Below, in pieces: positions 28,737-37,413 of a DNA stretch of 46,880 nt. The first letter of the stretch is position 1; every line of letters begins with the position of its first letter. The position numbers and the translations under genes are program-made. The DNA comes from Desulfurobacterium atlanticum. GTDB taxonomy: Bacteria > Aquificota > Aquificia > Desulfurobacteriales > Desulfurobacteriaceae. The notes beneath the pieces were generated by a model. The model did not search any database and was not told the DNA's origin. It saw only the letters and a list, made by a program, of their open reading frames with translations. The stretch is from NCBI RefSeq assembly GCF_900188395.1, contig NZ_FZOB01000001.1, forward strand, positions 262,101 through 308,980. The letters are read 5' to 3'.

Positions 28737-29501
28737 ATGGAAGAGCAAAGATATCATTTTTACGGAAATGTGCTAATACCTTTTAGGCTTGAAGTTGTTA
28801 CAGGACTTCATATTGGTGGATCAAAAGAGGGATTTGACATAGGAGGAGTTGACAATCCCGTTATTAAACTGCCGTTTGACGTAAAAGTTAAGTCTGAGTT
28901 TTCAGGTGAAGAATATGTTGTGCCTCGTGAATTTCCTTACATTCCTGGTTCAAGTTTAAAAGGAAAAATAAGGAGTCTTCTTGAATGGGAAAATAATCTC
29001 GTTAGAGAAGACGGTTCTCCGACTGCCGATCCTGATAGTGCGGTAGGAAAAGTTTTTGGAATCGCTGACAGTGATAGAGAAAAAAGGAAAAAAGCAGGAC
29101 CTGTTAGATTAAGAGTTTTTGACTCCTACATTTCTAAAGATAGCATTGAGAACGATTTTTATACAGAGCTTAAATATGAAAACTCCATAAACCGTATAAC
29201 TTCAGAAGCAAATCCGAGGCCTTTTGAGAGAGTTCCTGCTGGAACAGTTTTTGAAGGGAGATTCCTTCTTAAACTTTTCGCAAGGGAAGATGTTGATTTC
29301 TTAAATCTTATTGAAACAGGAATGAAACTGCTGGAAGATGATTACCTTGGAGGTGGAGGTTCTCGGGGATCTGGAAGGGTAAGATTTTCGGATATTAGAA
29401 TTGTATTCAGGGATAAGAAATTCTATAAAGGTGAGTGTAAAGAGAAAATTTTCACAGATTTCAGGAACGCTATTGAAGAAATAAAAAAAACTATAGGGTG
29501 A
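28737..29501 (+). CDS. csm3: Csm3: Cas7-type backbone and target-RNA nuclease
   Basis: Repeated backbone RAMP of the Csm complex, 254 residues. It cuts target RNA at 6-nt intervals. Motifs: 'TGLHIGGSKEGFDIGGVDNPV', interrupted here as 'TGLHIGG' and 'GGVDNPV', with Asp39 the likely catalytic residue; 'YIPGSSLKGKIRSLLEWE'; and the C-terminal glycine-rich loop 'DDYLGGGGSRGSGRVRF'. The ATG at 28737 has GGGAGG upstream, and a TTG at 28719 is less likely. It follows csm2 by 22 bp. Confidence 0.95.
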   Translation: MEEQRYHFYGNVLIPFRLEVVTGLHIGGSKEGFDIGGVDNPVIKLPFDVKVKSEFSGEEYVVPREFPYIPGSSLKGKIRSLLEWENNLVREDGSPTADPDSAVGKVFGIADSDREKRKKAGPVRLRVFDSYISKDSIENDFYTELKYENSINRITSEANPRPFERVPAGTVFEGRFLLKLFAREDVDFLNLIETGMKLLEDDYLGGGGSRGSGRVRFSDIRIVFRDKKFYKGECKEKIFTDFRNAIEEIKKTIG

Positions 29502-29506
29502 TATAG

Positions 29507-30475
29507 ATGGAAAGTGTAAGAATTCTTATTAAACCGACTTCTCCGTTAAAAAGTGAACTTTCTTCTTACACGCTATTTTCAGCTATCTGTTGGGGATTAA
29601 AGTTTCTATATGGAGATGATTATGTTAAAGAGTTAGTAAATATGGTTTCTTCCAGTAAATTTTTTATATCTTCTTTGATGCCTGTAGATATAGAGAAGAA
29701 AAAATTTTTTTACTTTAAACCAGAACTTGAACCTGTAATAGAGAGAGAAACCGATCCTGAAAAACGCAGCGAAAGAAGAACGATGCAGAAAAAATTTAAG
29801 AAAAAGAAATTCATAGATTTTCTTTCTTTAAAGAAAATATTAGATGGAGTGATAAAAACAGAGCTTGAACTTATGAATTTCCTTGTTGATGAAAATGGAA
29901 ACGAAACATTCTATATAAGTTTAGAATTTCCTCATGTAAGTATAGACCGATTTTCAATGACAGCTAAAGAAGGTCTGTTTTTCTATGAAAGTGCGGTTTT
30001 TATAGAATCCGGGTATTTTATTGTTTTTGCTGAAGAGGAAATTTTAAATGCTGTGGAAAAATCTTTAACTCTTTTAAAGGATTGGGGAATAGGCGGAAAC
30101 AGAAATATAGGTTATGGAGCTTTTAATTTTGAAATTTTGAAGGACGAAGAGCTAAATATTCTTTCCGATTACTTTATCCGATATTTTAATGGAGCGACAA
30201 GCTTTATTACTCTTTCTCCTGTAATTCCAACTTCAAATATAGATTTTTCAAAAAGCATGTATTCTCTTTATACATTCAAAGGTGCAGCGGAATACGATTT
30301 TCAAAAAGATGTTTTATGGAAGAGAAAAGTGTTTTATATGAAGGAAGGTGCGGTTATAAAGAGGAAAAAAACAGATGAGACGGCAGGTGCTATATTGGAT
30401 GTTTCTCCTGAACCTTCAGTTTCTATTTTTCAATACGGTCTTGAATTTCCTTTGTGTTTAAGGGGTGAAATATGA
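29507..30475 (+). CDS. csm4: Csm4: Cas5-type RAMP, crRNA 5'-handle binding
   Basis: RAMP protein of 322 residues that caps the 5' end of the crRNA and binds Cas10. It starts with the Csm4-like 'RILIKPTSPLKSELSSYTLFSAICWG' segment, quoted in part here as 'SYTLFSAICWGLKFLYG'. A G-rich loop 'GIGGNRNIGYGAF' sits at about residues 200-212. Position between csm3 and csm5 supports the call. It overlaps csm5 by 4 nt. Confidence 0.92.
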   Translation: MESVRILIKPTSPLKSELSSYTLFSAICWGLKFLYGDDYVKELVNMVSSSKFFISSLMPVDIEKKKFFYFKPELEPVIERETDPEKRSERRTMQKKFKKKKFIDFLSLKKILDGVIKTELELMNFLVDENGNETFYISLEFPHVSIDRFSMTAKEGLFFYESAVFIESGYFIVFAEEEILNAVEKSLTLLKDWGIGGNRNIGYGAFNFEILKDEELNILSDYFIRYFNGATSFITLSPVIPTSNIDFSKSMYSLYTFKGAAEYDFQKDVLWKRKVFYMKEGAVIKRKKTDETAGAILDVSPEPSVSIFQYGLEFPLCLRGEI

Positions 30476-31610
30476 GATTTCGTTTGACAACTCTGACACC
30501 ACTACATATAGGAACCGGACAAAACATATCCCCTTTTGAGTTTATAATTAAGGATGGAAGATGTTATATTTATGATATTACTGATATTGTAGGTATCAAC
30601 TCAATAGTTGATCTGAAATTGAAAAATATGCTTAAAAATTCTGCAACTTCATTGAGTCTAAAAAAGATAATTACTGATTCATCTATTAAAAAGGTTTTAG
30701 ATAGGATAAAGCCCCTGTATTCTATTGCTATTGAAATAGACTTTCAACAAGGTTCTATGAGATCTGGAAATATAAAAAATATTGAAGAGTTTATAAAAAC
30801 CAATAATCTTGTATATATTCCCGGTAGTGAAATAAAAGGCAGTTTAAGAAGAGCCCTTTTTTATTACATTCTGAGCAAAGAAAAGAAAATCGGTGGTTCA
30901 ATATATATCAAATTTATAAAGAAACTTCAAGGTATTGTGCATCAGTATCAAAAGGAAAAGAAAAATTCAGAGGACTTTAGAGCTTTAAAGAGAAAGTTCA
31001 AAAAGAAGTTAAGTAGACTGGTTCAACAGATAGAGTTTGAAGTGTTTCGTGGAGAAAAGTTTACTGAGGACGCAAAGAGAGATGTTTTAAGATTTGTAAA
31101 AATCAGTGATACTGAATCTAAAAGTCCTGAAGAGGTTCTTTCTTTGCGAGAAATTTACATTTATTATTACCACGGTAAGAGAAAACAGTTCTCAATATTT
31201 TCTGAAACTGTGGACCCAAAAGTTTCTTTTTCATTTAACTTGGATATTGATAAAAGAGGAATAAAAAACTGTGGTTGTCACGAAATTTTAAAAGACATTT
31301 TTATTAACGATAAGCTTTTACGTAGTTGGTGTTCTGCTGAAATATGGACTTTAAATAAGGATGAATATTTAAAGTCTCTGTGTCCCCTGTTGTTAAAAAA
31401 ATGTTTAAAATGCCAATAATAAGAATAGGAAAACATGAAGGATTTTTATCAACAACAATCACAGCCTTGGTAAAAGACGACGAAGAACTTTTTGAAGGAA
31501 TTTTTGAAATAGTTGCTCCTAAAATGAGTGAAATTCCAAATAAAACGAGAAAACTTACGGCAGTTGAGAAATTGCCTCTTGGGATATGTAAATTAGGAGA
31601 AGAAAAATAA
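30472..31610 (+). CDS. csm5: Csm5: Cas7-type RAMP, split by a -1 frameshift at an A7 run
   Basis: Terminal backbone RAMP of the Csm complex. The first frame (30472-31419, 315 codons) carries 'TTLTPLHIGTGQNISPF' and 'VYIPGSEIKGSLRRALFY', then stops. The normal C-terminal part continues in the -1 frame to 31610 with 'MPIIRIGKHEGFLSTT', the usual Csm5 glycine-rich segment, and '…PLGICKLGEEK'. The frames meet at A7 (31395-31401), read as A AAA AAA, a classical -1 slippery heptamer. A -1 slip there, or one extra A, gives a normal protein of about 380 residues. Options are programmed frameshifting, transcriptional slippage, a recent mutation or a sequencing error. The second frame ends in TAATG overlapping cas6. 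Confidence 0.85.
31395..31401 (+). other. A7 slippery heptamer inside csm5
   Basis: The incoming frame reads TTA AAA AAA TGT. Slipping back one base gives AAA AAA ATG TTT AAA ATG CCA, which joins the two halves of Csm5 with no missing residues. No Shine-Dalgarno-like stimulator is seen in the preceding 20 bases, so the programmed nature is unproven. Confidence 0.6.
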
Positions 31611-32380
31611 TGCCTGTTAGTTTCAATTTGAGAGTATCTATTAACAGGAAAATTAACATAGAGGAATTAAACCCCGAAAGAATTCATGCTCTTTTCTTCA
31701 GTTTTCTTCCAGAAAGTATGGCTAAAAGCTTGCATGCGGATAATATAAAACCCTTTTCTCTATCATATCAAAGATTTTTTAACAGTAATAAAGAAAGAGA
31801 GATAGGAAGTTTTATACTAAAAATTTCTTTTCTCAAAGAAAAAATGTTTCCACTGTTTGTTAAAGAAGTTTCCAAAGCTGGAAAAGATAAGAATGTTGTC
31901 ATTGGAAAAGCAAAGGTAGTTAAGACAAAAATCAGTTCTGTTAACTATATTTCTTATGCAGAACTTTTAAATAATGCTGGTTATGAAAAGGATATAGTTT
32001 TTCAGGTTATAACTCCTGCAACTTTTAAAAAAGGAAAATATGATAATCCATCTCCGGTTCCATCTCTTATTTTCAAAAGTCTATTTAGAAAATGGAACCA
32101 TTTTTCCAGACTAAAGCTGCCGATTTCAGAAACAGAGTTTATAAAGTTGGTTAAAAGACATGTTTTAACATCTGGCTTATGGATAAAAACGGAAAAAGTT
32201 TTCATATCTCTTTCTTTTAAAAAACTTATAGGCTTTAAAGGTAGGTTATACTTCTATATTGACACTGACAATAAGCAACTTTTAAAAGTTTTAAATGCTT
32301 TATCTGATTTTTCAGAGTTTAGTGGTATCGGCAGGAAAACAACTATGGGTTTTGGTAGAATAAAAAGAATTAATAGTTAG
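31610..32380 (+). CDS. cas6: Cas6: CRISPR repeat endoribonuclease
   Basis: Processes the long CRISPR transcript by cutting each repeat at the 3' base of its hairpin, 256 residues. It has the two ferredoxin-like-fold signatures: 'NPERIHALFFSFLP' with a candidate active-site His26, and the C-terminal glycine-rich loop 'FSGIGRKTTMGFGRIKR'. It starts in the TAATG overlap with csm5. The array repeat has a hairpin ending exactly eight bases from the repeat end, which fits Cas6 processing. Confidence 0.93.
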   Translation: MPVSFNLRVSINRKINIEELNPERIHALFFSFLPESMAKSLHADNIKPFSLSYQRFFNSNKEREIGSFILKISFLKEKMFPLFVKEVSKAGKDKNVVIGKAKVVKTKISSVNYISYAELLNNAGYEKDIVFQVITPATFKKGKYDNPSPVPSLIFKSLFRKWNHFSRLKLPISETEFIKLVKRHVLTSGLWIKTEKVFISLSFKKLIGFKGRLYFYIDTDNKQLLKVLNALSDFSEFSGIGRKTTMGFGRIKRINS

Positions 32381-32405
32381 CAGTAATGGTAAAGGAGGGA
32401 TTTTT

Positions 32406-34025
32406 ATGAAAGAGGTAAGATGGGATGACCTGATAGAAAAGGTTAGTAAAGTTGAAAAAATTGTAAATGAAATAAAAACTATAGGTGGAATAAATGTTGA
32501 TTGGATAGAGGAGAAACTTGAAAGAACAAAAAAAGATATTTATGGAAAAGTGTTTAAGATTTCTGTTTTTGGTGGATTTTCAGATGGAAAATCTACAATT
32601 ATTTCGTTTCTGCTAAAACGTAATGACATAGAAATATCACCAGAACCGACTACAGATAAAGTCAACTATTATAAATACAAGAATAAAAATGTAGTTATTG
32701 CAGATACTCCTGGGCTATTTTCTGAAAACTTAATTCATGATGAAGAAACAAAGAGATTTATATCTGAATCTGACCTTATTATCTTTGTAACCGATGCACT
32801 CAATCCTTTGAAAGAGAGCCAGCATAGGGTTATAAAGTGGCTTCTTAAAGATCTGGATAAAAAAGACTCAACAGTCTTTGTCATTAATAAAATAGACACA
32901 ATGGATGTTGACCTGTATAACAGGGAGGACTTTGAGAGAGCTTGCAAAATAAAGAAAAAGGTCGTTTCAGAAACTCTTGATAGAATTATTGGGGAAAATG
33001 CAGGAAACTATCGGATTATCTGTGTTGCTGCTGATCCATGGGGGATGGGAATTAAATACTGGATGGAGAATATTGAGGAGTATTTTTCCATCTCAAATAT
33101 GAAGGTTCTTGAAGAAATTATAGAAGAAACCATTAAATCTCCAGAAACAATGAATATTCTTTTTGAAAAAAAGGTAAATTCGGTTATAAAAGATGTTAAA
33201 AACGTTTTTTCTGTGGAATTGAGGAATAACCTGAAAAGTCTTGAAATCTCCCTTGAAGAGCTTGAAGTGGAGCTGGAAGAGCTTGATAGTGAATTAAGAA
33301 AACTTGAAAAGCATATTACAAAGGCCACAAGGGACTTTAAGGAGCGAATTCGTAATTTGAGAAGTTCTATATTAAGGAGAATAAAGTTATGTAACAATAC
33401 AGAAGAGTTGGGACTGGTTGTCCGCGAAGAGTTGGGCCCTGAAGCAGTAGTTTTAAAAAGTAAAATAGAAGATATTTTCTATGAGTGTTTTACTCCAGTG
33501 ACAGAATATCTTGAAAAGTCAGGGGATATTTTTTTAAAAATTGTTGAGGATTACCAGAAGCTTAAGATGGAATCCTCAATTTTCGCCAGCAAGTTTTTAA
33601 CTTCTGCTACAAAAAAGACAGGAGAAATTTTAGGTAAAATTCCTCCTGATAAATTAAGGGATGGTATTTTACAAACAAGAGACCTTTTAAGAATTCCTTT
33701 TAAATTTAAACCGTGGGGGGCTTTGAAACTTGCAAGATTTCTCAATACATTGGGACCCGTTCTCGGTGCCGTTTCTTTAGGTATGGAGCTTTATAATCAG
33801 TATAAATTAAGAAGGGAAAAAGATAATCTTATAGAAGCAGTGGATTCCCTGTTTTCTGTATTTTTAGGAGATTTTAACTCTCAATATATTAAAGAAAACT
33901 ATTTTTCTGCAGTTGTTGAAATGGAAAATTTAAGGGATGCTATTTATGATGATTGTAAGTTTATGAGAGAAAGGATAGAAAATATGAAAAACTTGATTAC
34001 AAAGGTGGAGGAACTTGGGCTATGA
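32406..34025 (+). CDS. leoA: LeoA-like dynamin-family GTPase
   Basis: Dynamin-like GTPase of 539 residues. G-domain motifs: P-loop G56-GFSDGKS63, the 'FSDGKS/T' form typical of LeoA; switch/G3 'DTPG' at 100-103; and G4 'NKID' at 161-164. Long coiled-coil stalk regions follow (about 250-330), then a hydrophobic patch near residues 430-460 ('ALKLARFLNTLGPVLGAVSLG') that could touch membrane. LeoA-type dynamins form the Eleos phage-defence system with LeoBC. Here the gene directly follows cas6 (25 bp gap, strong AAAGGAGGG site) and overlaps the next GTPase gene by 4 nt, so it belongs to the type III operon. Function in this context is inferred. Confidence 0.72.
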   Translation: MKEVRWDDLIEKVSKVEKIVNEIKTIGGINVDWIEEKLERTKKDIYGKVFKISVFGGFSDGKSTIISFLLKRNDIEISPEPTTDKVNYYKYKNKNVVIADTPGLFSENLIHDEETKRFISESDLIIFVTDALNPLKESQHRVIKWLLKDLDKKDSTVFVINKIDTMDVDLYNREDFERACKIKKKVVSETLDRIIGENAGNYRIICVAADPWGMGIKYWMENIEEYFSISNMKVLEEIIEETIKSPETMNILFEKKVNSVIKDVKNVFSVELRNNLKSLEISLEELEVELEELDSELRKLEKHITKATRDFKERIRNLRSSILRRIKLCNNTEELGLVVREELGPEAVVLKSKIEDIFYECFTPVTEYLEKSGDIFLKIVEDYQKLKMESSIFASKFLTSATKKTGEILGKIPPDKLRDGILQTRDLLRIPFKFKPWGALKLARFLNTLGPVLGAVSLGMELYNQYKLRREKDNLIEAVDSLFSVFLGDFNSQYIKENYFSAVVEMENLRDAIYDDCKFMRERIENMKNLITKVEELGL

Positions 34026-35965
34026 CTGCTCGTGAGTTTATAGAAAATAGTATTCAGGAGTTTGAAAAAATTTTAGAAGATTTTGAAGAGAGAAGTGGGG
34101 TTATTCTTAAACGTGTTGCTTCCAAGACAAAAAGAACAAAAAGAAAATATATTGATAAGGAAGATAAGATTTATAAAAAGATAGAAAAGAGAATAAAAGA
34201 TTTTTATCATAACCTTTCCCTTCTTGGAAAGGAGATGGAGTTTGATACTTTAAACGTAGCTTTTTTTGGAGAAACAAATGTAGGTAAAAGCACTCTTATA
34301 GAAGCCCTAACAAAAGGAGATGGTAGCACTATTGGTGATGGAAGAAAAGATTTTACAAAAACATTTAGAGCAAAAAATTTTGGTAGAAAAATATTTCTGC
34401 TTGATATGCCAGGTATTGAAGGAAATGAAGCTATAGTTTCTGAAGAGATTAAAAGGGCAGCTAAAAAATCTCATATTATCTTTATAGTAATTCCTGAAAA
34501 TAAAGAACCAGAAGAAGGATTTCTTGAAAAAGTTAGAACATATATCGGGGATAGCACATTTGTATTTGGTATTATCAATTTAAGAGGAATTTTTCCTTTA
34601 AATGTTCTCGAGAAGAAAAAAAAGAACATTGAGATCGTAAAAAAACGTACTGAACAAAAATTAAAAGGAGAATTTGGTAAAGCTTTTAAAGAAATATTTA
34701 TTGTTCATGGTTTATACGCTTTTTTTGCTATGAATAGTGGAATTCCTGAAAGCCAGAAATCCTCTTACGAGAGGGTTATGAAATTTGTCAAAAATGATAG
34801 AGAGAAGCTTAAGGAGTTTTCTGGAATAAACAAAGTAATAGAAACCATAGGAACATATAAAACTTTCTCAAACAATGTAATTTTATGGAGTAATATTTAC
34901 AAGCTTTTCAAAAAAGAGAAAGAATTAATCATAAGTGTAAGAGAGGAGAGAACTCAGCTTAAAAAAACTATTGAGGATTTTCTGAAAGAAATAGAAAAAC
35001 TTAAGAGAAAATTTGATTCACAAAGTGAATCTTTACTCAGCGATATAAACTCAGAAGTATTTTTCCGTTTAGACGAATTGAGAGATGAACTTGAGGAGCT
35101 TATATGTAACGCCATAGATGCTGGAAGGGATAAAGATGATTTAAATTCAGAGATAGAGGAAAAAATAGATCTCTGTATAGAGGAAATGGAGGAAAATATA
35201 GAATATTATCTTGACGATTTTATAGAGGATGTAAACAAAGATATTGAAAAATTGATTAAGAAATTAAAATTGAAGTTTAAAAGGATAAACCTGGGAACAG
35301 ATATTGGAATTGATGTAGACTTTACAGAAGCATTTAATAGTCTTTCATTGTCTTTTAAGGAAGCAGCGCTTGGAGCATTAAGTATATTGGAAAGTATCGT
35401 TTCTATTTTAACAGGTCCGATAGGTGCAGTTATTGCTGGTATTTTTGGTTTGTTGAACACCTTCCTATCCTGGCTTTTTGGAGGAAATTCAAAGAAAAAT
35501 GAAGCCAAGAGAAAAGCTATAAATGAAGTAAACAAAACTATCAGAAATATACGAAATAAGCTCAGGAGAAAAGTTAATGGTGAACTTAAAAAACTTAGAA
35601 GAGAGATTAACAAAGTTGAAAGAGAGATATTAAAAATAGAAAAACAGATAGAAAATAAAGTGGAGTATTGGGATATTCTAATTTCCTTACTTGTAGAACA
35701 TTACATATCTTTATCAACGAATTTCTTTAAGACCATTACTCAATCTGTAGAGTTTGCTTACGTTGCTCCTGATTCAGGAAAGAATAAAGAACCTGTAGCT
35801 ATTATTGTTGGAGGAGATATAGAAAAAATAGGATATTTTTGTAATAACATTGGAATTAAAGTCTACTTCAAAGATTCTATTGAAAGCGCACTTAAAACTC
35901 TAAAATCAAAGGATAAAAAATTATACAGCGAGATAAGAAGTTTAGTGGAAAAAGAATGTTTTTGA
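34022..35965 (+). CDS. LeoBC-like dynamin-family GTPase with membrane paddle
   Basis: A second dynamin-like GTPase, 647 residues. The P-loop is G83-ETNVGKST91 and G3 is 'DMPG' at 128-131. The G4 position reads 'IINLRG', so a canonical NKxD is missing and nucleotide specificity may be altered. Long charged coiled coils flank a strong hydrophobic hairpin at about residues 447-487 ('SIVSILTGPIGAVIAGIFG'), which looks like a membrane-inserting paddle. Paired, overlapping dynamin genes of unequal type match the LeoA/LeoBC (Eleos) layout and other two-component bacterial dynamins. It is the last gene before the cas1-cas2 block. Confidence 0.68.
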   Translation: MTAREFIENSIQEFEKILEDFEERSGVILKRVASKTKRTKRKYIDKEDKIYKKIEKRIKDFYHNLSLLGKEMEFDTLNVAFFGETNVGKSTLIEALTKGDGSTIGDGRKDFTKTFRAKNFGRKIFLLDMPGIEGNEAIVSEEIKRAAKKSHIIFIVIPENKEPEEGFLEKVRTYIGDSTFVFGIINLRGIFPLNVLEKKKKNIEIVKKRTEQKLKGEFGKAFKEIFIVHGLYAFFAMNSGIPESQKSSYERVMKFVKNDREKLKEFSGINKVIETIGTYKTFSNNVILWSNIYKLFKKEKELIISVREERTQLKKTIEDFLKEIEKLKRKFDSQSESLLSDINSEVFFRLDELRDELEELICNAIDAGRDKDDLNSEIEEKIDLCIEEMEENIEYYLDDFIEDVNKDIEKLIKKLKLKFKRINLGTDIGIDVDFTEAFNSLSLSFKEAALGALSILESIVSILTGPIGAVIAGIFGLLNTFLSWLFGGNSKKNEAKRKAINEVNKTIRNIRNKLRRKVNGELKKLRREINKVEREILKIEKQIENKVEYWDILISLLVEHYISLSTNFFKTITQSVEFAYVAPDSGKNKEPVAIIVGGDIEKIGYFCNNIGIKVYFKDSIESALKTLKSKDKKLYSEIRSLVEKECF

Positions 35966-36202
35966 TTTAGAGTAATTGATGGCATATATGTTTGTTATTT
36001 TAAAAGATTTTCTTCAGTGTTATTGTTTGTTTTACTGCTTTTTTATAATGTCTTGTAGAATTTTTCGTGGTTTCTTTTAAACCTTCTGGGATTGATGTTG
36101 TATGATATTTCCCAGGAGGTTGCTCCATTTTTTCAGCTTATACAAAATATGTTTAACGTTTGATGGAAATTTTTTATAAAATTATAAGGGAAGGGGGAAG
36201 GT
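35966..36202 (+). promoter_or_regulatory. gap before cas1 with candidate promoter
   Basis: A 237-bp AT-rich non-coding stretch separates the effector operon from the adaptation genes. TTGATG (36160-36165), 17 bases, then TATAAG (36183-36188) is one candidate promoter. TTAACG (36153-36158), 16 bases, then TATAAA (36175-36180) is another that leaves a more reasonable leader before the cas1 ATG. No terminator hairpin is evident. This suggests separate transcription of cas1-cas2-cas2. Confidence 0.4.
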
Positions 36203-37135
36203 ATGAGAAACATTTTTGTTACAACTCATGGTGCATCTTTAACTAAAAGAAAATATGAGCTTATTGTTACTCTGAATTCCAAAAAACACACTATACCTTT
36301 TGGAAGTTTTTCAAACTTGTTTATAGTGGCAAATGTTAAAATTTCCACTCCTCTTATAAAAGCGTTAACTGAAAATAAAAAAAGTGTTTTCATACTTAAA
36401 TCAAATGGCACTTTAACTTCAATGATACTTCCTCCTTTTTTGAATTCATCGGCAAGAAGAAGAGTTGCTCAATATAAAAAGTTTGAAGATGAAAGTATTA
36501 AAATATTTATGATTAAAGAACTTCTAAGAAGAAAGTCTCTTCTTACTCAATGGACGCTTGAGAAATTTTACGATTTTTCAGAAAAACACTATCTTGAAAA
36601 AAACATAATAAAAAGTTTTTACAGGTGCACTAAAGATTGGATAGAAAAATCTTCAAGCATTGCAGCACTCAGGGGGATAGACGGCTACATTATGAACACC
36701 CTTTACGATCATTTCGCTCAATCAATTTCAAAATTCTGGGAATTTGAAAAAAGAAGCTACAATCCACCTAAAAATGAAGTGAATAGTGTGCTTAGTCTTG
36801 TCTACACATACACATATTCCATACTTACTTCTATAATAATTTCTTATAATCTTGATCCTTACTGTGGATTTTTCCACGAAAAACATGGAAAACATGCAGT
36901 TCTCGCTTCTGATTTATTAGAACTACTAAGGCCTGGATTAATTTTTTTTGTAGCTGACATTCTAAACAGTAGATACATTGAAGCTACTGATTTTAAAAAG
37001 ACACGAAAATCTATACTGATAAAGCAACCTGCATTAAAAGTAATTTCTAAGTTATACTCAGAAAAAGTATTAAATGGTTCCTTTTTCTATCCAGTTTCAG
37101 CATTTATTCATGAAATAATGTTAAGAGGATTGTAA
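36203..37135 (+). CDS. cas1: Cas1: CRISPR adaptation integrase with Glu-to-Asp active-site change
   Basis: Spacer integrase, 310 residues. It has the beta-rich N-terminal domain and helical catalytic domain of Cas1. The metal-binding residues normally Glu, His, Asp/Glu are Asp160 ('LRGIDGYIMN' instead of LRGxEG), His225 ('GFFHEKHGKH') and Asp237 ('SDLLELLRP'). The Glu-to-Asp change in the first ligand is conservative but unusual and could lower or change activity. It is not fused to a reverse transcriptase. GGGGGAAGG precedes the ATG, and cas2 follows 17 bp downstream. Confidence 0.93.
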   Translation: MRNIFVTTHGASLTKRKYELIVTLNSKKHTIPFGSFSNLFIVANVKISTPLIKALTENKKSVFILKSNGTLTSMILPPFLNSSARRRVAQYKKFEDESIKIFMIKELLRRKSLLTQWTLEKFYDFSEKHYLEKNIIKSFYRCTKDWIEKSSSIAALRGIDGYIMNTLYDHFAQSISKFWEFEKRSYNPPKNEVNSVLSLVYTYTYSILTSIIISYNLDPYCGFFHEKHGKHAVLASDLLELLRPGLIFFVADILNSRYIEATDFKKTRKSILIKQPALKVISKLYSEKVLNGSFFYPVSAFIHEIMLRGL

Positions 37136-37152
37136 AAAGGAGGAAAGTTGCT

Positions 37153-37413
37153 GTGAAATATCTTGTTGTTTACGACATTTCAGATGATAAAATACGTAAT
37201 AAAGTTTCAACAAGGCTTAAAAAATTCGGTATGCGTGTTCAATATAGTGCTTTTGAAATAGAGATAAAGAAAACTGACTATATCAAGCTCTACAAAGAAA
37301 TAGCTTCGATTATAGATAAAACAGACTCTGTGTTCTTTTTTCCATTATCATCCTATTCAGAAAGCTTAATATTAAAACTTGGACAGGTGAAAAGAGAGGA
37401 AGATGTAATATGA
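37153..37413 (+). CDS. cas2: Cas2 (first of two)
   Basis: Structural partner of Cas1, 86 residues, starting 'MKYLVVYDISDDKIRNKV' with the conserved Asp8 of the first beta strand. The family C-terminal strand is present ('SVFFFPLSSYS'). The GTG start has AGGAGG upstream. It overlaps the second cas2 gene by 4 nt (ATGA). Confidence 0.92.
   Translation: MKYLVVYDISDDKIRNKVSTRLKKFGMRVQYSAFEIEIKKTDYIKLYKEIASIIDKTDSVFFFPLSSYSESLILKLGQVKREEDVI

Noticed and set aside
31380-31610. Separate small gene of 76 codons after csm5
   Set aside because: Its sequence is the normal C-terminal part of Csm5 in the -1 frame; it is reported as part of the split csm5.
32406-35965. Housekeeping GTPases such as MnmE, Era or Der
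   Set aside because: No family-specific domains; long coiled coils, the LeoA-type P-loop, a hydrophobic paddle and pairing of two genes fit dynamin-like proteins.
35966-36202. Possible tRNA or small gene in the gap before cas1
   Set aside because: No cloverleaf, no stable hairpin and no open frame with a start site could be found.
36203-37135. Reverse-transcriptase-associated Cas1, suggested by mRNA-directed spacers
   Set aside because: The protein has 310 residues with no RT domain, and no RT gene lies nearby.
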